Source of the DNA: Mesaphorura yosii
Taxonomy: Eukaryota; Arthropoda; Collembola; Poduromorpha; Tullbergiidae
Direction: 5' to 3'
NCBI GenBank assembly: GCA_009869945.1
Contig: WIXG01000637.1
Location: forward strand, 1-30,212
DNA: 30,212 nt
The notes beneath the pieces were generated by a model. The model was not told where the DNA came from, made no database searches, and saw only the letters and a list, made by a program, of their open reading frames with translations. The position numbers were made by a program, and so were the translations under genes. Every line of letters starts with the position of its first letter. Position 1 is the first letter of the stretch. Below, piece by piece: positions 9,957 to 22,571 of the stretch.

Positions 9957-9980
9957 TATAAATCTCATCTTGGTGTCAGT
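9957..9980 (+). promoter_or_regulatory. Possible core promoter upstream of the 10.2-kb exon
   Basis: TATAAAT at 9957-9963 is followed by TCAGT at 9976-9980. The distance to the initiator A (about 21 bp) is shorter than the usual 25-32 bp, so this is a weak call. If used, the leader would run about 450 nt to the ATG at 10432 and include at least two upstream ATGs. Confidence 0.22.
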
Positions 9981-10173
9981 GGCTGTGTACAGTTTCTCGA
10001 ACGTAAAATCTTCAGCTTGGTCGGTTGATGCGTGTTTAATTGGCGCATCTTCACGCATTGTTCTCGCATTATACAAGTGCTTAACTGTTGACGCTCTCAC
10101 ATGCTGTATAGTCACAGAAATCGAGAACGCTGGCGTCTAAAAGCAATTGCAATTCCCCCAGGGTCATTTCCAG

Positions 10174-10738
10174 CCTCAGACAGTCGCCGCAGATCCGTCA
10201 ACTGACCGCCGCCCTTTTCGAAAACTGCAACAATTCCAATTCGGACGTGCGCGACTCGAAGGAATGTGAAAATGGCGTTGACAGCGACTTCGGCTTTTGT
10301 GGCGTTGGCGCCGACAGAGTTAAGAAATTACAGAGTAAATTCGGTGGCGTGAGATTTCCCGCAATCAGTGCGACCGAAAGCTCTGACTCTGCTTCCGTTT
10401 TGACCACTCACCCCTCTGCCTGTGCAGTAGCAATGGGCAATTCGTGCTCGTACAATTTGAAACACTTACCAGAAGATAACTACCTGAACACAAACAACTC
10501 AAAGCATACGCCTAGCGACAAACAAGAAGGTGGTATTATTAGTGGCAGTTACTGCGACATGAAAAACAACAGCCAAATTTTAAAAATGGGAATGCCAACT
10601 ACATTGTCACAGTCTGAATCGGGATCATACGACGATACCTCACCGATTGGGCTCATCGACCCGTCCTCGTTGATATTCAACAATGGCCATGACCAATTTC
10701 TCCAGGACTCGATCGACATGCTGGAAGCTCACCGAAAG
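10174..10738 (+). CDS. 5' coding exon of an unrecognised gene, MGNSCS start (partial)
   Basis: A frame open from 10112 with no ATG until 10432 continues to an AAG|GTAAGA donor after 10738, in phase 0. The likely start is 10432 (GCAATGG, favourable context), encoding MGNSCSYNLKHLPEDNYL onwards; the exon then contributes 102 residues. Gly2 with Ser6 fits the N-myristoylation pattern MGxxxS, and Cys5 could be palmitoylated, so the product may be membrane-tethered. The rest is polar and disordered (Ser/Asn/Asp-rich), ending with an amphipathic DSIDMLEAHRK. Alternatively an acceptor at TTTCCAG (ends 10173) makes this an internal exon whose open upstream part is also coding. Later exons were not identified with confidence. 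The family is not recognised; no function is assigned. Exon bounds are more secure on the 3' side. Confidence 0.55.
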
Positions 10739-13700
10739 GTAAGATTCGCTTACCGTAGGCTGTAACACACAATTTCGCATGGCATGGGAAATCTGTTCCC
10801 ATTGAAAATACGACACGACTCAAGTATTTGGCGCGATGATGAATTATAGAATTTACATGCGCGCAATTGCAAACATTTCGCACTTGCGGACAAATTACAC
10901 GCCGGCTCATTGCAGCTTTAAAGTTAATTTTCATCGCGTAGCGCGTCGCATTGTTGCTTGCTAATTTATTGTTGTAAAATTGTAAAATTGCAAATTGTTA
11001 TTGTTATTCGCTTGAGAATTGTGCGCTCGCCTTGGTAATTTATCACAATTACATGGCATGGCTTCGTATTAGCGCGTAAATTCCTTGCAATAACAGTGTT
11101 ATGAAAATGATAAGAATGCGAAAAATTTGCATAACCAGTCAAGTCAAATGCAAAGTAAGTTTTCGCGTGGCCGTCAAGCCGAAGCACTTTGCGCCTTGTC
11201 CTATATTTAATATTACAAATACGCAAAAAAAGTCGGATCGTAAAGTTAATCGGAACTCCATACTTCGCTAAATAAATTTTGGAGCTTCATAGGTGAGTTT
11301 TTCTGGAGAAAATCTAGGCAATCTGTCTCCAAGAATTAAGCGAGTGGCAGGGCAAGCGCTGGGATTGCTGAATATCTGAAGGAAAACTGAATGCACATTA
11401 TTATAGCCTGTTTTCCATAAAACTTTTGGTTCCAAGGTCAGCAAAGACTATTGCAGTGTCGTCGGCCAATAAAAATTGCCAATAAAATGTAGATAATAAA
11501 AATAGTGATGAAGGGAAGACCTAATTTCCTGAATGTTTAATGTTGAACTCTAATTTTTATTGTTATTGCTAATTGAAATTTCTGGCGACTGGGTTTAATT
11601 CGATGCCTTTTACAGCCAGTCAAACATGCAACGGACATTCAACCATTAAAATTAGAGTTAAAAACTGCCAACGCAAACTGCAAAGTACAACTGCAGGTGA
11701 ACGTATCGCAGGACCACTCATGAGTGACCTTCTCTTAAATTCGTTGCTATGAGGAAGTTGATCGATTGGAAATATTTACCTCGCCTTACACTCACACCCG
11801 CTGCTTCGAAGTCATAACTTTCTGATCGCTTCTGGCTTGGGTAGAATGTAGAAATCATAGCCGAAGATTCGTAGCGAGGCGAATTATAAGCTAATCAAAC
11901 TCATGACTCATTTTCAATCAGCACAGCACAGAGTTGCCCTTCAAGCTCAGTCCGCATCCGGGCTCATAAAACGAATGTAATCAGCATAAAGTCGACGGGA
12001 GTGCTCGCTGCCTTTCGATGACTCAGCAATTATTTCATCAATTCAATAGAAAACCAGTGAGCAGTATTAATTTAAGTATGACAGCAACCACGCACGCATG
12101 GTAATGCTAGAGTTGGAGTTAATGGTGATAGCGACAATGAGATTTTATCAGATCATATTCTGTCTGGATCCCAAGCGCGATTTTTATGTCTTTATAGACT
12201 TTTATAGTGTCAGGCGCCTGTGAAATCCAGTCATTTGTCAATAATGTGAACCTCACGATACTGCGTCGTTGCTTGTATTCTTCGGTCACGAATAAACAAT
12301 GCGAAATTCCAAGACAAGAAGACCTAATAGACGAACATCAATGAACGTTAAGCGCATATATAAAGCAAATACAACGAGTGTCTATAAAATTCAACAATGC
12401 CAACGGACGACGCACAATGAATGTTTGCGTTTAGAATGAGTGCTAAAAACTGAGCGGAGTTTTAAACAAACCAGCCAGATGGGGCCACGCTTCATAAAAT
12501 CAACGCGGAAACTAAATACTGGCTACTTTTGCAAATTTAAAAAGTTGAGCTGGAAGTTACTTCCTAGTTTAACACGGTTTAATTGCTGCTCGGAAAGACT
12601 GGAACATCCAAATGGTGTATGTAAAAACTGGCTGGTTTAAAAATGTCAAGCCGAACAAGCGAAGTCCCAGCCCAAAAGCCATAAATCTCGTGTTTAAGAA
12701 TGTCGAGTGCAAAAGTCAAGTCTTGACAAGTATGTAAAAGAACGTGCGACAATGAGAACACTTTCAGCTTCTGCATTGACGCAGCGCTTCCGTATCGCTT
12801 CTGTTGCTGCTGATCTTGGCTGTGCGAACTTTTTAGTTGTTTACAATTTCTCATGTACTGTGAAATGTGAAAACATTCGATTTATTTCACGATCGTCTTT
12901 GACCTTGTCCATTCTTTTACTCTGTGCCTCCTGTAACTCTTGTTCATGCGCATCCTGCTCATCTTCATCTTCACGCGATCACACAAGAAGAAAGAAGAAG
13001 ACTTCGACTTTGATTTGAGCACATTTTTTTCTACCATACCGTGGCTGTGCTAAAGTAAACCCAACCACACTGCGCTGGAATGAAACACATTGCATGGACG
13101 CACGAATCGGTACGAACGTCCGGATGGCAAATTCTTTATAGCAAATGCGAATACGAATCTTGAGAAATGTGCCAAAAATATTTCGTACGGAGCACAGATG
13201 TTTAATACATGTTATTATTTATGTTCAATTTTTAAGTCTGCCTGCTCTCAGCTTCCCGTTCGCATCTGAACTTCAACAACTTTTCGCTTTGCGATTTGAA
13301 GGCAAGCGCTGCACAGCACAGGTTCAAAACATAAAATCCGTTTCTGCCTATTATACGTAATTATTATTATGCAAAAATATCGCACCGCACTGCTTCCAAT
13401 GACAGCTCGTTATCCGCTGCCACTGCCCGTAGCTGTGGTTACGCACTTGTCCGTGCCTCATTCAATCTCATCCTGTTTCGCGGAGAGGAACACGCGTCAA
13501 TTTCCTCCTGTGAGCTCTAACATTAGAATTGGGCTGGAAAGTTGAGAATTGTGTGCTGGTTCAAAAAATTCATACACTACTCAAGTTACAAATTCAGTTT
13601 ACAGGGTTACTGACGCCAAAGTGCAAACAGATTCAGTGTTAGGTCGAGTTTGAGGTGAAGAAGATTTGACATTTGAGACTGATATCTAATTCGTAATTTT

Positions 13701-13863
13701 TAATTAAAATTGTCATGAGGTTTTGACGTAATCCCAATCCCAATCATAATCATCCCATCATCATTTCCTCTCCATTGAGTGCGAGAGTAAGCGTTGTGCA
13801 GTGCATTAATTGCGATTGCCGTTCCGATCTCATTTCGTGTGAATCGCGAATCCAAACCAACAG
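10739..13863. other. Long noncoding stretch, probably intronic
   Basis: No convincing exon. Short AT-rich motifs recur (for example tandem AAATTGT units near 10975-11000). TATA-like boxes TATATAAAG (12357-12365) and TATAAAA (12383-12389) lie close together, but no coding exon follows them. If the exon ending at 10738 belongs to a gene extending rightward, this is its intron. Confidence 0.4.
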
Positions 13864-13977
13864 CACAACAAACGTGGATGGGTTCGAGCTAGTGAATTGA
13901 AGAAACAACTCAATTCTGAGGCAGAGCCAAAGCCAAAGCCTGCTCGACATGCTCCGTTTGACGCTGACAACGACAAG
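13864..13977 (+). CDS. Candidate internal exon, 38 codons, unrecognised
   Basis: The frame beginning after CAG at 13861-13863 and ending at AAG|GTAATC (after 13977) is open for 38 codons, with phase 0 at both ends. It encodes a hydrophilic peptide including RGWVRASELKKQLNSEAE and PKPKPARHAPFDADND. It contains no ATG, so it would have to be internal. Phase 0 at both ends is compatible with joining the exon ending at 10738. Weak points are the donor (GTAATC) and a modest pyrimidine tract, and Lys-Pro codons from AAGCCA repeats also occur in noncoding parts of this window. Confidence 0.22.
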
Positions 13978-16900
13978 GTAATCGACCATCTCTTTTTCTC
14001 TTATTTATGAAGTGCCATCCGGCTCATTTGTTTTAGTCGTAAATTAATTATTACCCAATTAAAACACGCAACTCTCAATTTCAAAATGATAAGAGCACAA
14101 TTTACTACCGTACTTGAAAGTGGATGCTTTGGAGAGTTCGTTGCAGAACGTGCTGTAAAGCAGTTGGCCTATACAGAAAGCACTATCAAGGTCGTCCTCG
14201 TAATTACAATGTGTCAAAAACCACAGGTTATTTAATATTTCACTTTTTACGCTTCGCCAACTTTCGGGAAACGTACTTGATGCGGTACAGAGCACAGTAC
14301 ACATTAAATGTCGAGTGTCCGGATCTTGTAATACTGTGATCCTCCTGAAGCGATAACTGAAACCGTAACGAAAGGAAACGGCGCGCGCTAAAACCTCGTT
14401 AGGATTCAATTTTGGAGATTCTCACATGAATATTAATTAATTTTTTTAGTGCAACATGGAAGGCTATGTTTACTTTTTGTTGTACTAGAATTTAAATGTA
14501 ATGAAGGTAGTTTACACAAATATTTTATGGTTGGGTGCTGCTTCATTCTTCGCATCGTGGGAACATCTGCTCGCCATTCGCCAATTTCTTGCATAATTAG
14601 ATTAACATATGTTAAATAATATTCACAAGAATTCCTCTGGCAGCGGCCTTGAGATTTTATGAACAAAAAATAAATCTGAAGCATATCAACGAAAATAAAG
14701 CAGGAAAACGGTCACATTTTATTCTGAAGTCATTAAAATGGTCAAAAACATAAAAAAACTTTCGGCGTTACAAATTTGCATCAGAAATAGAAATAATTAA
14801 AAAATTACAATAACTACATGTTTTAAGAAGTCTTCACACCTCGATGGACAGCCCTGTACGTAGCTTGTAGAAGAGAAATATATTTTCAATTAAATACAGC
14901 ATGGCCACTTGGCAAAATCGTTGACACCGAAAAAATGTTGGCTCCATCTCTTCTCCAGGACCCTGAATAATTGCATACATGATAGCCTGGTAACCAAGTA
15001 TAGTATGCAAGCAGTTTTCAATTTGGGGTCTTCATTCGCAGATGCTCGTAAAAAATGGTGACAGAAAGACAGATAATAAAGGACCCACAGCGGGAGGTTC
15101 ATAATAGCCCATCTATAACACGCAGGACATTAATCCTAAGAAACTGAGCGCGGTTGTCATAAAATGCACAAGGCAAAGCGCACACGTTTGCAAATATGGT
15201 CGGCTTATCGTGTGGCTGAGCAGTGAGTATTACGTCGAATGAATGAAGATGTAATTTGCATTTAAATTGCCACCAATTTTGCGTCTGTGAGACTTTAATC
15301 AGGCACGGAATGCCATGGCTAAAATTGTTAATGCTTCGTATTTCGTGCTCGAGCTATTTGCGAATTGCGACTGTCGCTGTCCTTTCGCACTGCTGCGCTC
15401 TGTAAATTGTCCCATAAATCTTTCACTCAATAATAAATTACACTTTTGCAGCCACAATTTCCTCATGACTCGAAACTCGAGAGACACAATGCTCGTAAAA
15501 TCGTGATACGAATGCCACACAACGGGACGGCCGTTCCTGTTCGAGGATTTACTCTTGCCGTTTGTTCATATCAATTAAAATTAATTCATCTTTATCACAC
15601 ATGAATTATCAGCCATTTCAAGAAAGAAATTTGTCTCGCTTTGAATGAATGAGCAATTACGAAGATAACAAGACGGTCAATTGTGTGTATAAAGAATAAA
15701 GTTGTCTTTCAGGTTCGAGAAGAATCGAGATTGGCAATGATTTATAATTTGTAAACAAGGACCAGGGAATTGAAGTGGAATCGATTCTGCCTACCTGCAA
15801 TGCATAATAATGCCCCATTTTAAGTTAGCCACGTCACTAATTAATTGAGTATGATTCAGCCACACTCCATACAATCAAATACAATGAGCCCCCAGCTCCA
15901 TCCCCTGCCTCATGTCTCTGAATAGTTACAATGAGCTAGCAGATCCTTTGCAGATCCGAGACAATTCCAAAAGTTTGGCAAATTTAAAGGGTGGGTCCTT
16001 ACCTAACGATGTTTACTTAATTCGTGGTCCGTCTGAATTCCCACACGAATGTCTTTTGGCAGAATCCACACTTAAACTCCTCATACGTCGTGTGTGACTT
16101 GTGGTGGTCATTAAAGCCACCTTCGATGATCTGCCGACAAACACGGCATGCGTTCCATTTTATTTCAGCGATCGAGGGGTTAATTAGGGTTTAGACTCCT
16201 TCAATCAATTGGTTTGTTACTGCATAAGTTCACTTACCGGGATGCAAGAGCAGTTTTCTCTGGTTCTCAATCCGCCCACTACCATCCAGGAATTGCTGTG
16301 ACTGTTTTGGCATACTGACGATTGATGAATTCTGATAACGAAAACTTCCGCCTCGTTAAGTGAAATAGTAAAGCCCGGGACTCCGAAATTCAACCACGCC
16401 ACAAATAAACTGGAATATTCGTCAAGTCTACTGGTTTCAAACCCTCAGGCTATCGCATTGTTCTCATGTTGTCCGTTGACGCAGGATTCCGTTCTCTCAT
16501 ACGTACATCGTACGTCGTTGAAGATATATTGTTTTTTCTTCTGTCAATCCCTCGATATTTAGCGTCCATCTACAACAAATGTAGCAACAAAGGCTAGTGT
16601 AGTATGAGAAAAGAGGCTAGAAAAGAGGAATGCAACTATCGTCATAAACACATTGACGCCAATTTTTCTCTTCACCGCAGTCAAGACGACGCGTCGGCGC
16701 AAAACTTTGTTCATCCCTTACTTCTTACTCTCAGCCTGCTGTAATAGATGAGATTTTCATGAAGGATTGTTTTTGCGGCATTGCATTGCAATGATTTCAA
16801 GTTTAATCTCAAGATTTGATTTTTATTTCCTCAAATTAATCAATGATGCTGAAATTCAAGACTTCTACGAGTTGCGTCGACGGTTGAGCAATTAATAATT

Positions 16901-17513
16901 AAAGCAAATGAGTCGTGAAGGTCTTTAAGTATAATTTTGAGAAAGAAACTGTCCTCCTCGATTCCTCGGCACAAGAAATTAGCAATCGATTTTGATGCCG
17001 CTCGTGCGCGCGTCGATCACGAATTACGCCTCAATAAATCAAATTAATAATTTTCAATAAATGGCCATGGCCAGTAGTTTTGAGGAAATCCCTGTGCGGT
17101 GTAACGCCTCATGCTATTTCTCTAGAAATGGTCCCACAAATTCACGAGGCTAGATTAGCATTTTGTAGATCACGTCTCAAACTGGCCTCTGTCATGTCCT
17201 GTGGTTGTCAGAGTCAAAGAAAGCCTTGAGTTGACAACTTTTTGATTTCAATCCATTTCACAATTGTGCGTGGTACAATTTGCAGCCGGCCATTTGATAT
17301 TGAGCCACCATGTACCACTTGGAGTTGTTAGATCCGACGCGTGTTTGTCTCCTGTCCTGTCCAAGTTTCGGTTTAAAGCAGAGCATGAATCACGAATGAT
17401 TAAAAAGTATGGGCGAGCAAAGTAAACAAAAAGTGGTCCAGATCAAGCAAAGCCAGGGCCAAGATCACAGTCGGTGATAAGCTTCTTACAGATACAGCAA
17501 GCGACAAGCTAAT
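13978..17513. other. Noncoding stretch, probably intronic or regulatory
   Basis: Only short or overlapping frames occur on both strands; the longest (116 codons on the - strand, 14059-14409) begins at a TTG with no nearby ATG and lacks exon signals. A small dyad ACGTACATCGTACGT lies at 16501-16515. Nothing else is supportable. Confidence 0.4.
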
Positions 17514-17912
17514 TTAATGTAATGTAATTTTGCTCCAAGAAAAGTGCCTTATCATGAATGAGTCTCTGCTGTTCTCTTTCTTTTCTTCTGATTCATCTCC
17601 CTGCATTTGCATGCATGCACGCATAACAATGAGAATAATCAAAATCAAGGCCTGAGCATCTACAATGCTGAGTGCAAAATCGTAGTAGTCTACCAGTGCC
17701 AGCAGTGTGTTGGGCGGTTTCTCAACAATCGCAGTCGAGGCAGGGTGGAGTCCACCATTTTGCTTTTGCTCTGATCTACTCTCTCGTTCCATAATCTGCA
17801 TCTTGAAGATTTTACAACGCAATCCCGTCTGTACCTGAATATGTAAATTATAATTGCGAGTGTACATGAACGGATTCAGGCTCGAGGTCTCCAGGCGGTA
17901 AATTTCATTCAT
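17514..17912 (-). CDS. Uncertain 132-residue ORF with one hydrophobic segment
   Basis: The longest ATG-initiated frame in the right two-thirds of the window other than the 28.2-kb ORF, on the minus strand. The predicted product starts MNEIYRLETSSLNPF, carries a single strongly hydrophobic stretch (AQALILIILIVMRACM) in its second half, and is then charged (GDESEEKKENSRD). This would suit a small single-pass membrane protein. No homologous family comes to mind, the start context is poor, and no promoter or splice signals support it. It may well be a chance frame. Confidence 0.15.
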   Translation of the reverse strand: MNEIYRLETSSLNPFMYTRNYNLHIQVQTGLRCKIFKMQIMERESRSEQKQNGGLHPASTAIVEKPPNTLLALVDYYDFALSIVDAQALILIILIVMRACMQMQGDESEEKKENSRDSFMIRHFSWSKITLH

Positions 17913-17933
17913 TCGCGACGGCGCGACGGGCAA

Positions 17934-20443
17934 GACGAAATACTCCGCAATAAAATCCCTTGGCCTCGAGCTTCGAATGAGGTACCATTAACAGAGTCAT
18001 GCACATTTTATGGAAAGGGAATTAATAATTTCGCGCCTTGTAATTGAAGCATGAAATCGATTCTGAGCCGATTGCCTAATTTCAATTTCCTGCAATAAAG
18101 CGAGTAATACCGCGAAACGACGTGCTGAGCTCTGTGTCGTGTGTGGGCTGACCTGCGACCGCGATAAGCGATAGATTACAGACAGACAGCAATAATGAGA
18201 AATCATTTTCAGCTCAGCCGTATTTAGTGCAGTGCAGTTACGTAATCGCACTAATTTTAAACCCACGACAATCTCACATGTGAAATGTCTGTCCGTGTGT
18301 GATGTGGCGTCGTTGAAGGTCGAGCTAAATGAGTTTTTCACACGTCGTAAATCCGAGAGCAATTAAAATAAAATTAGAAATTGAGATAGAAATTTTTGCC
18401 TTCACACGAATCTTGGAAATTAACGACCGCCTTTTTGCATTTTGCAATCAATATATTCATGCCCACAACTTCCTCTCTGAAATCGCACGCAGAGGGTGTA
18501 AAATTCATTTCTTGTCGCCGACAGCAAGAAAAACCCAAACCAAATTGAATCTCCACAGCAGCACAGACTGCGCAGACTCGGCTCAGAGGTCATCTTCGTC
18601 TTTCTCCGCATGCGTTGCTAATCATAATCGCGCAATTGTACTGAGAGATTAGCTGCTCGGAAGAAGGTAGGAGCGAGTCGTCTCTTCTCGAACCTACTCT
18701 TGATGAGCTGCACAGCTCAGGCAGGCAGACGAGCTCGTCGTCAGCTTAATACGAGTATATGAAGATGCCCAACCAGGCCGTAGCTGAAACTAATCCACAA
18801 GTCAAGCCAAAAGCCAAGCCAGGCACCAAACTCTTTCAAGATTCGAGTAGGCAATGAAAGGACGCGAATACGATTTACGACGCGAGTAATATGAATTTAT
18901 TTTATTACACTGCTCAGCACAGCCAAATTGCATAATGCAAGAGCGTCGTTGTTGCTCTTTAAATTCCTCTGCTTCCAACTCGAGAATAAAAATTGTGCAC
19001 GTACTCCAAGATCCAATCCAATGAATACGAGATGAACAAACAACTCGTCGTCGTCCTCGTCTCCAAACGCGTTATGCCTATTGCTTATTGCTATATTTTT
19101 ATAATCTCAAATTCAACTTCATCTTGGTGGGACGCACGATCTCTACTGAGTTGGTATATTTTCAAGCACCACGCGCACCGTTCGCTTCAGTTTGGGATTG
19201 AATTTGCGTCGAGGCGAGACTCACATGCTAACGCCGAGTGGCAAGCAACAAATTTTGCGTCCTGCGCGTGCGCGTGTGAGAAGTTCGCACTTGACCCTTG
19301 ACATGAGTGTATTTGTGCTTTCTTAGTCGTTGCTTATTGTTAAAGAGTTAATTGCGTGCCTCCCGAAAGTTTATCAAAACTGCGTGCCCCATTTCTGTGT
19401 CCTCGAATTGTCATTAACAATTTTCCGCTTCAATTTTTAAGCTTTGGTCCGGGAGTTGAGGCTAAATTTTATAATTCATAGTCTCAAGTTGATATTTTCA
19501 AACTTAATTCTCCGGTGTGCAAGAAACTATGCAGCCTAGCAGTTGCTTGAAATAAGAAACTGGAAATTTCGCTCTGGCTCCAAATTCAACGCGTCGTGAT
19601 TCGTTCGTGATAATGTTTTGTTCGTGAACGTGATCGTGATCGAATTAATATTGATTGACTAGCGACAGACGCGGTCGGCGATTTTTCAGCTTTTATAATA
19701 CACCATAAAAAGAACCGGATTCGCTTCGGCGTTTAGCGTGCGTAAATGATCTCGGTGAACATTCACAATTGGATGGATGGACTGACGGTTACATAATATT
19801 TATAATCAAAGTGTTTTTTGCGTTCATCAATGAAAACTGATCTTTATCTTAGTCAAGTCGAGTCGAGTTCAGCGTGTTGGTCGGCCGTCTGTATGGACAT
19901 TTGGCCATGTACATTGCACATGCCCACAGTGATGAGTGTGCCTCCACTCGCTCGTAGGCAAATCCATGGGAGATGAACCGATGAGACAAAACACCTGTGC
20001 TGGCAGCACCTCATCAATCCAATCCAATCCAATCCACTGCGGTCCGTCCCTCGCGAGCCTGAATTGCAGACAGGTCGTTAAAAGAGATGCACACTTGTGA
20101 ATGCAACCCATTCAAGTAGACGTTCTCGTCGAGTGCAGAGTGCACGTGTCGCATCGGCCATAAACCGTCGTAGCGTAAACTTTGGAGACTGAGTCTTCAT
20201 TGACACTCCACTTGATTCAGAATCCCTGGAAATTCTGTTTACTGTTTTGCGAGAGATTACGCTCAAGCGGACTTTGGCGAACGTGACAGGCTATTAAATT
20301 GGACACTCCAGCGTGTAGCGTGTGTTTTTGCTCCCAGACGGCAGCAGAAGAATGATTTCATGAGGGACAACTGCACCAAGTTCGAACAGCAGCTACCGAA
20401 CGCTAAATTAAGCCATTAAACTGTACGTGTGAACCTGAGCATT
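17934..20443. other. Noncoding stretch, probably intronic or regulatory
   Basis: No gene that I can support. A 107-codon + strand frame at 18329-18652 overlaps - strand frames of similar size and looks like chance. TATAATA at 19694-19700 has no clear initiator partner. A short AATCC microsatellite lies within (20016-20035). Confidence 0.4.
20016..20035 (+). repeat. (AATCC)4 microsatellite
   Basis: Four perfect tandem copies of AATCC, in noncoding sequence. Likely a simple replication-slippage repeat. Confidence 0.85.
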
Positions 20444-20467
20444 ATGCTCAAAAGTGGAATCTGCGAC

Positions 20468-20629
20468 ATGGATGACTCACTGCGTGTGTCGAGTGAGTTG
20501 ACCCGGCCAAGAGCCAATCGGTTGTTTCGGAGGAGCGTCACCGTGCCACACGACATTCTATCCTCGTCCCCGCCGCCGCTGTCGAACGATCATCACAGCA
20601 AACTCCTGGAGCTGGTTCGTACAAAATAA
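20468..20629 (+). CDS. Short Arg/Ser/Pro-rich coding-like exon, unrecognised
   Basis: A frame with codon choice and GC content above its surroundings opens at ATG 20444 (poor context) or ATG 20468 (GACATGG, better) and stops at TAA 20627-20629. From 20468 it encodes MDDSLRVSSELTRPRANRLF and then RRSVTVPHDILSSSPPPLSN. RRSV is a basophilic-kinase (PKA-type) consensus. As an exon it could end at CTG|GTTCGT (after 20614, phase 0) and splice onward; otherwise it is a 53-residue peptide. A much stronger donor, GTGAGT at 20493, lies inside the frame and would leave only a few codons, so splicing is ambiguous. It looks like an alternative N-terminal exon of a larger protein. No family recognised. Confidence 0.4.
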   Translation: MDDSLRVSSELTRPRANRLFRRSVTVPHDILSSSPPPLSNDHHSKLLELVRTK

Positions 20630-22571
20630 ACATTCTCAACTTACAGAGCTGCCATTTGTCGCGTCGAGATTATTTTTTTAGCTATGCTGCCATCGAATTC
20701 TGCTGCTTACGCGCAATTCCACACGTTCCGTTATGCTGCGGGCTGACGGACGCTGTCTCTAAAAATTGGTGCCTAAAAGGTTCTTGATCCTTGCAAAATG
20801 CATGCAAATAAGCGAAACTAAGCTGGCTTCTGAAATTATGCTGATGCGGCAATTTCAGTGCTCTACATTCAATACACAACACAATTCTGAACGATTATGC
20901 TTGCGCATGCAAGAAAAATCTGTGTAGCAGTGGCGAGTAAAATTTTCGTTTCGGCAAACAAAGCAAAGTCACGAGAGCATTCGAACGGCGTACTAATGGC
21001 TAATACGATCATTTAAATGTAAATTATCGATGCGACTTTTTTCTTTCTTTCTTCTTCTTTTCTTCTTCATCTCGATGACTGTCAAGGTCTGTCTAAAAGT
21101 AGTCTTGTCTTGAGTGAAAAAACGACCGAGTCCATCAACCATGTGCCATGTAACTATGCAAATCGCAAATCGTGGCCAGACCACTCGTACGTAGGAGGCT
21201 GAGGCTAAAAAGAGTTTAAAAATTAAAAATTACAAAAAATCCGAGCATGCGATCCCGACACGATGCATCTTTGGAATTTGGATGCTGCTTGCTTATTATC
21301 TTTCGAATTATCACGTTCTTCGCTGTTTATGAGCAAGGGCACGAATTTTACCAATTTTACAGTATTTTACGGCCGTTTTATCTGGGCGCAAGCGCTCCAG
21401 CCCATCTTTTTACTCGAAATGTGCATTACTGAATAAATTAGGCTTTATTTACTTATTTGCTTCGCTGCCGTCATAAAAACTGCGTTTATGGCAGAATGAC
21501 AGCAACAGCATGATTGTAAGTGTGAGCCGAGGCCTCAAGCTCTCAATTTTCGCTTGCGTGAGGGCGTATGAAGAAGATTCCAGGAAAATGAGGAACAAAA
21601 TGAATGCTTTGTTTATGTTCCTTTTTTACAAATGCAGCACAGCACAGCACGCACGCACGGTAGCAATTTAGGCATCACAATTCATTGCATTTTTGACTTG
21701 TCTGAACTCCTTGCAAGCAAGACACAGTGCACATAATCGTTATTTATGGCCCTTGGATCCGTCGTGTGCTTTTCCTTTTACGGGCGGTGAGCAGACAGTC
21801 GGATTCGTTCAGTCTGTTTGATTCCAAATCCCAATTATTTAGCCAACAACTTAATAGCTCTGCCTTCGCCTTGCCCCTTGAAATATGAACTTACTTTCTT
21901 GTATGAAGCATTTACTCGTGTGACTACGAATATGAGTAATTTTAATGGTGATGGCTATTGGTTCAAGCAATTCATAAGCAATTCATGGGGTTAGCAGCCA
22001 GGAGAGGGTAATGGCAATAATATTTACATGAATCATCGTGCCTGCTTGCAACTGCAACGGTCTTGGACCTGGCTCAAGAATTATAAATCTCAAGTGCGGC
22101 GCTGCAATAAATGAGAACTGACCAAAGGGTATACAGTAAACAAAACAATATAAACCACATTCTTAACAGTACCGAATGCGAATGACTAACAGGTTAACAA
22201 GCTGAAGCTGAGCGAGGTGAACTTTCGTCCAGGTACCTCGACGCCTTCGCCGTCACCACCGCCGTCGCCACTTGAATACAGTAACGCAATGAATGAATGA
22301 AATTCGTATATCTGTTCCTTCGATTCGAAGGTACTACGAAGCCAATTGAATACTCATTCGATTGTTGCATCGGGTGTCATGTTGAGGGTTCGCGCCAAGC
22401 CGAAGATCAATATTATGATGGATTGATTGACACTAATCAATCATTGTGTTGGTAAATTACGAATTGTAGCTAGCCTGAGCCTTCCTTTCGTGCATGAATG
22501 CTTTGGAGTCCAAAACAGAATGGCAGAGGAGTAGACAAAGCCTGTTGAGGCAGTAGTCATGACGCCATGAC
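20630..22571. other. Noncoding stretch with polypyrimidine tract
   Basis: A 33-base uninterrupted C/T run lies at 21036-21068 (CTT-type, slippage-prone or triplex-capable). An ATG at 21746 runs 13 codons to GCG|GTGAGC (phase 2), but that alone is weak. Otherwise I see no gene. Confidence 0.4.

Noticed and set aside
11149..11154. GTAAGT donor at 11155 preceded by ATG CAA
   Set aside because: Two codons only, no promoter or leader evidence; chance match.
12707..13018. Cys/Ser-rich 103-codon frame resembling a small cysteine-rich peptide
   Set aside because: Starts at GTG, its cysteines come from repetitive TGT/TGC/CTC sequence, and there is no signal peptide or regular cysteine spacing.
14059..14409. 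116-codon minus-strand frame
   Set aside because: Starts at TTG, its first ATG is 35 codons in, and there are no splice signals or recognisable motifs; likely chance.
18329..18652. 107-codon plus-strand frame
   Set aside because: Overlaps antisense frames of similar size and shows no domain, promoter or splice support.
22417..22444. GATTGATTGA/TCAATCA inverted words
   Set aside because: Very short simple-sequence arms; expected from local composition and no extended stem.
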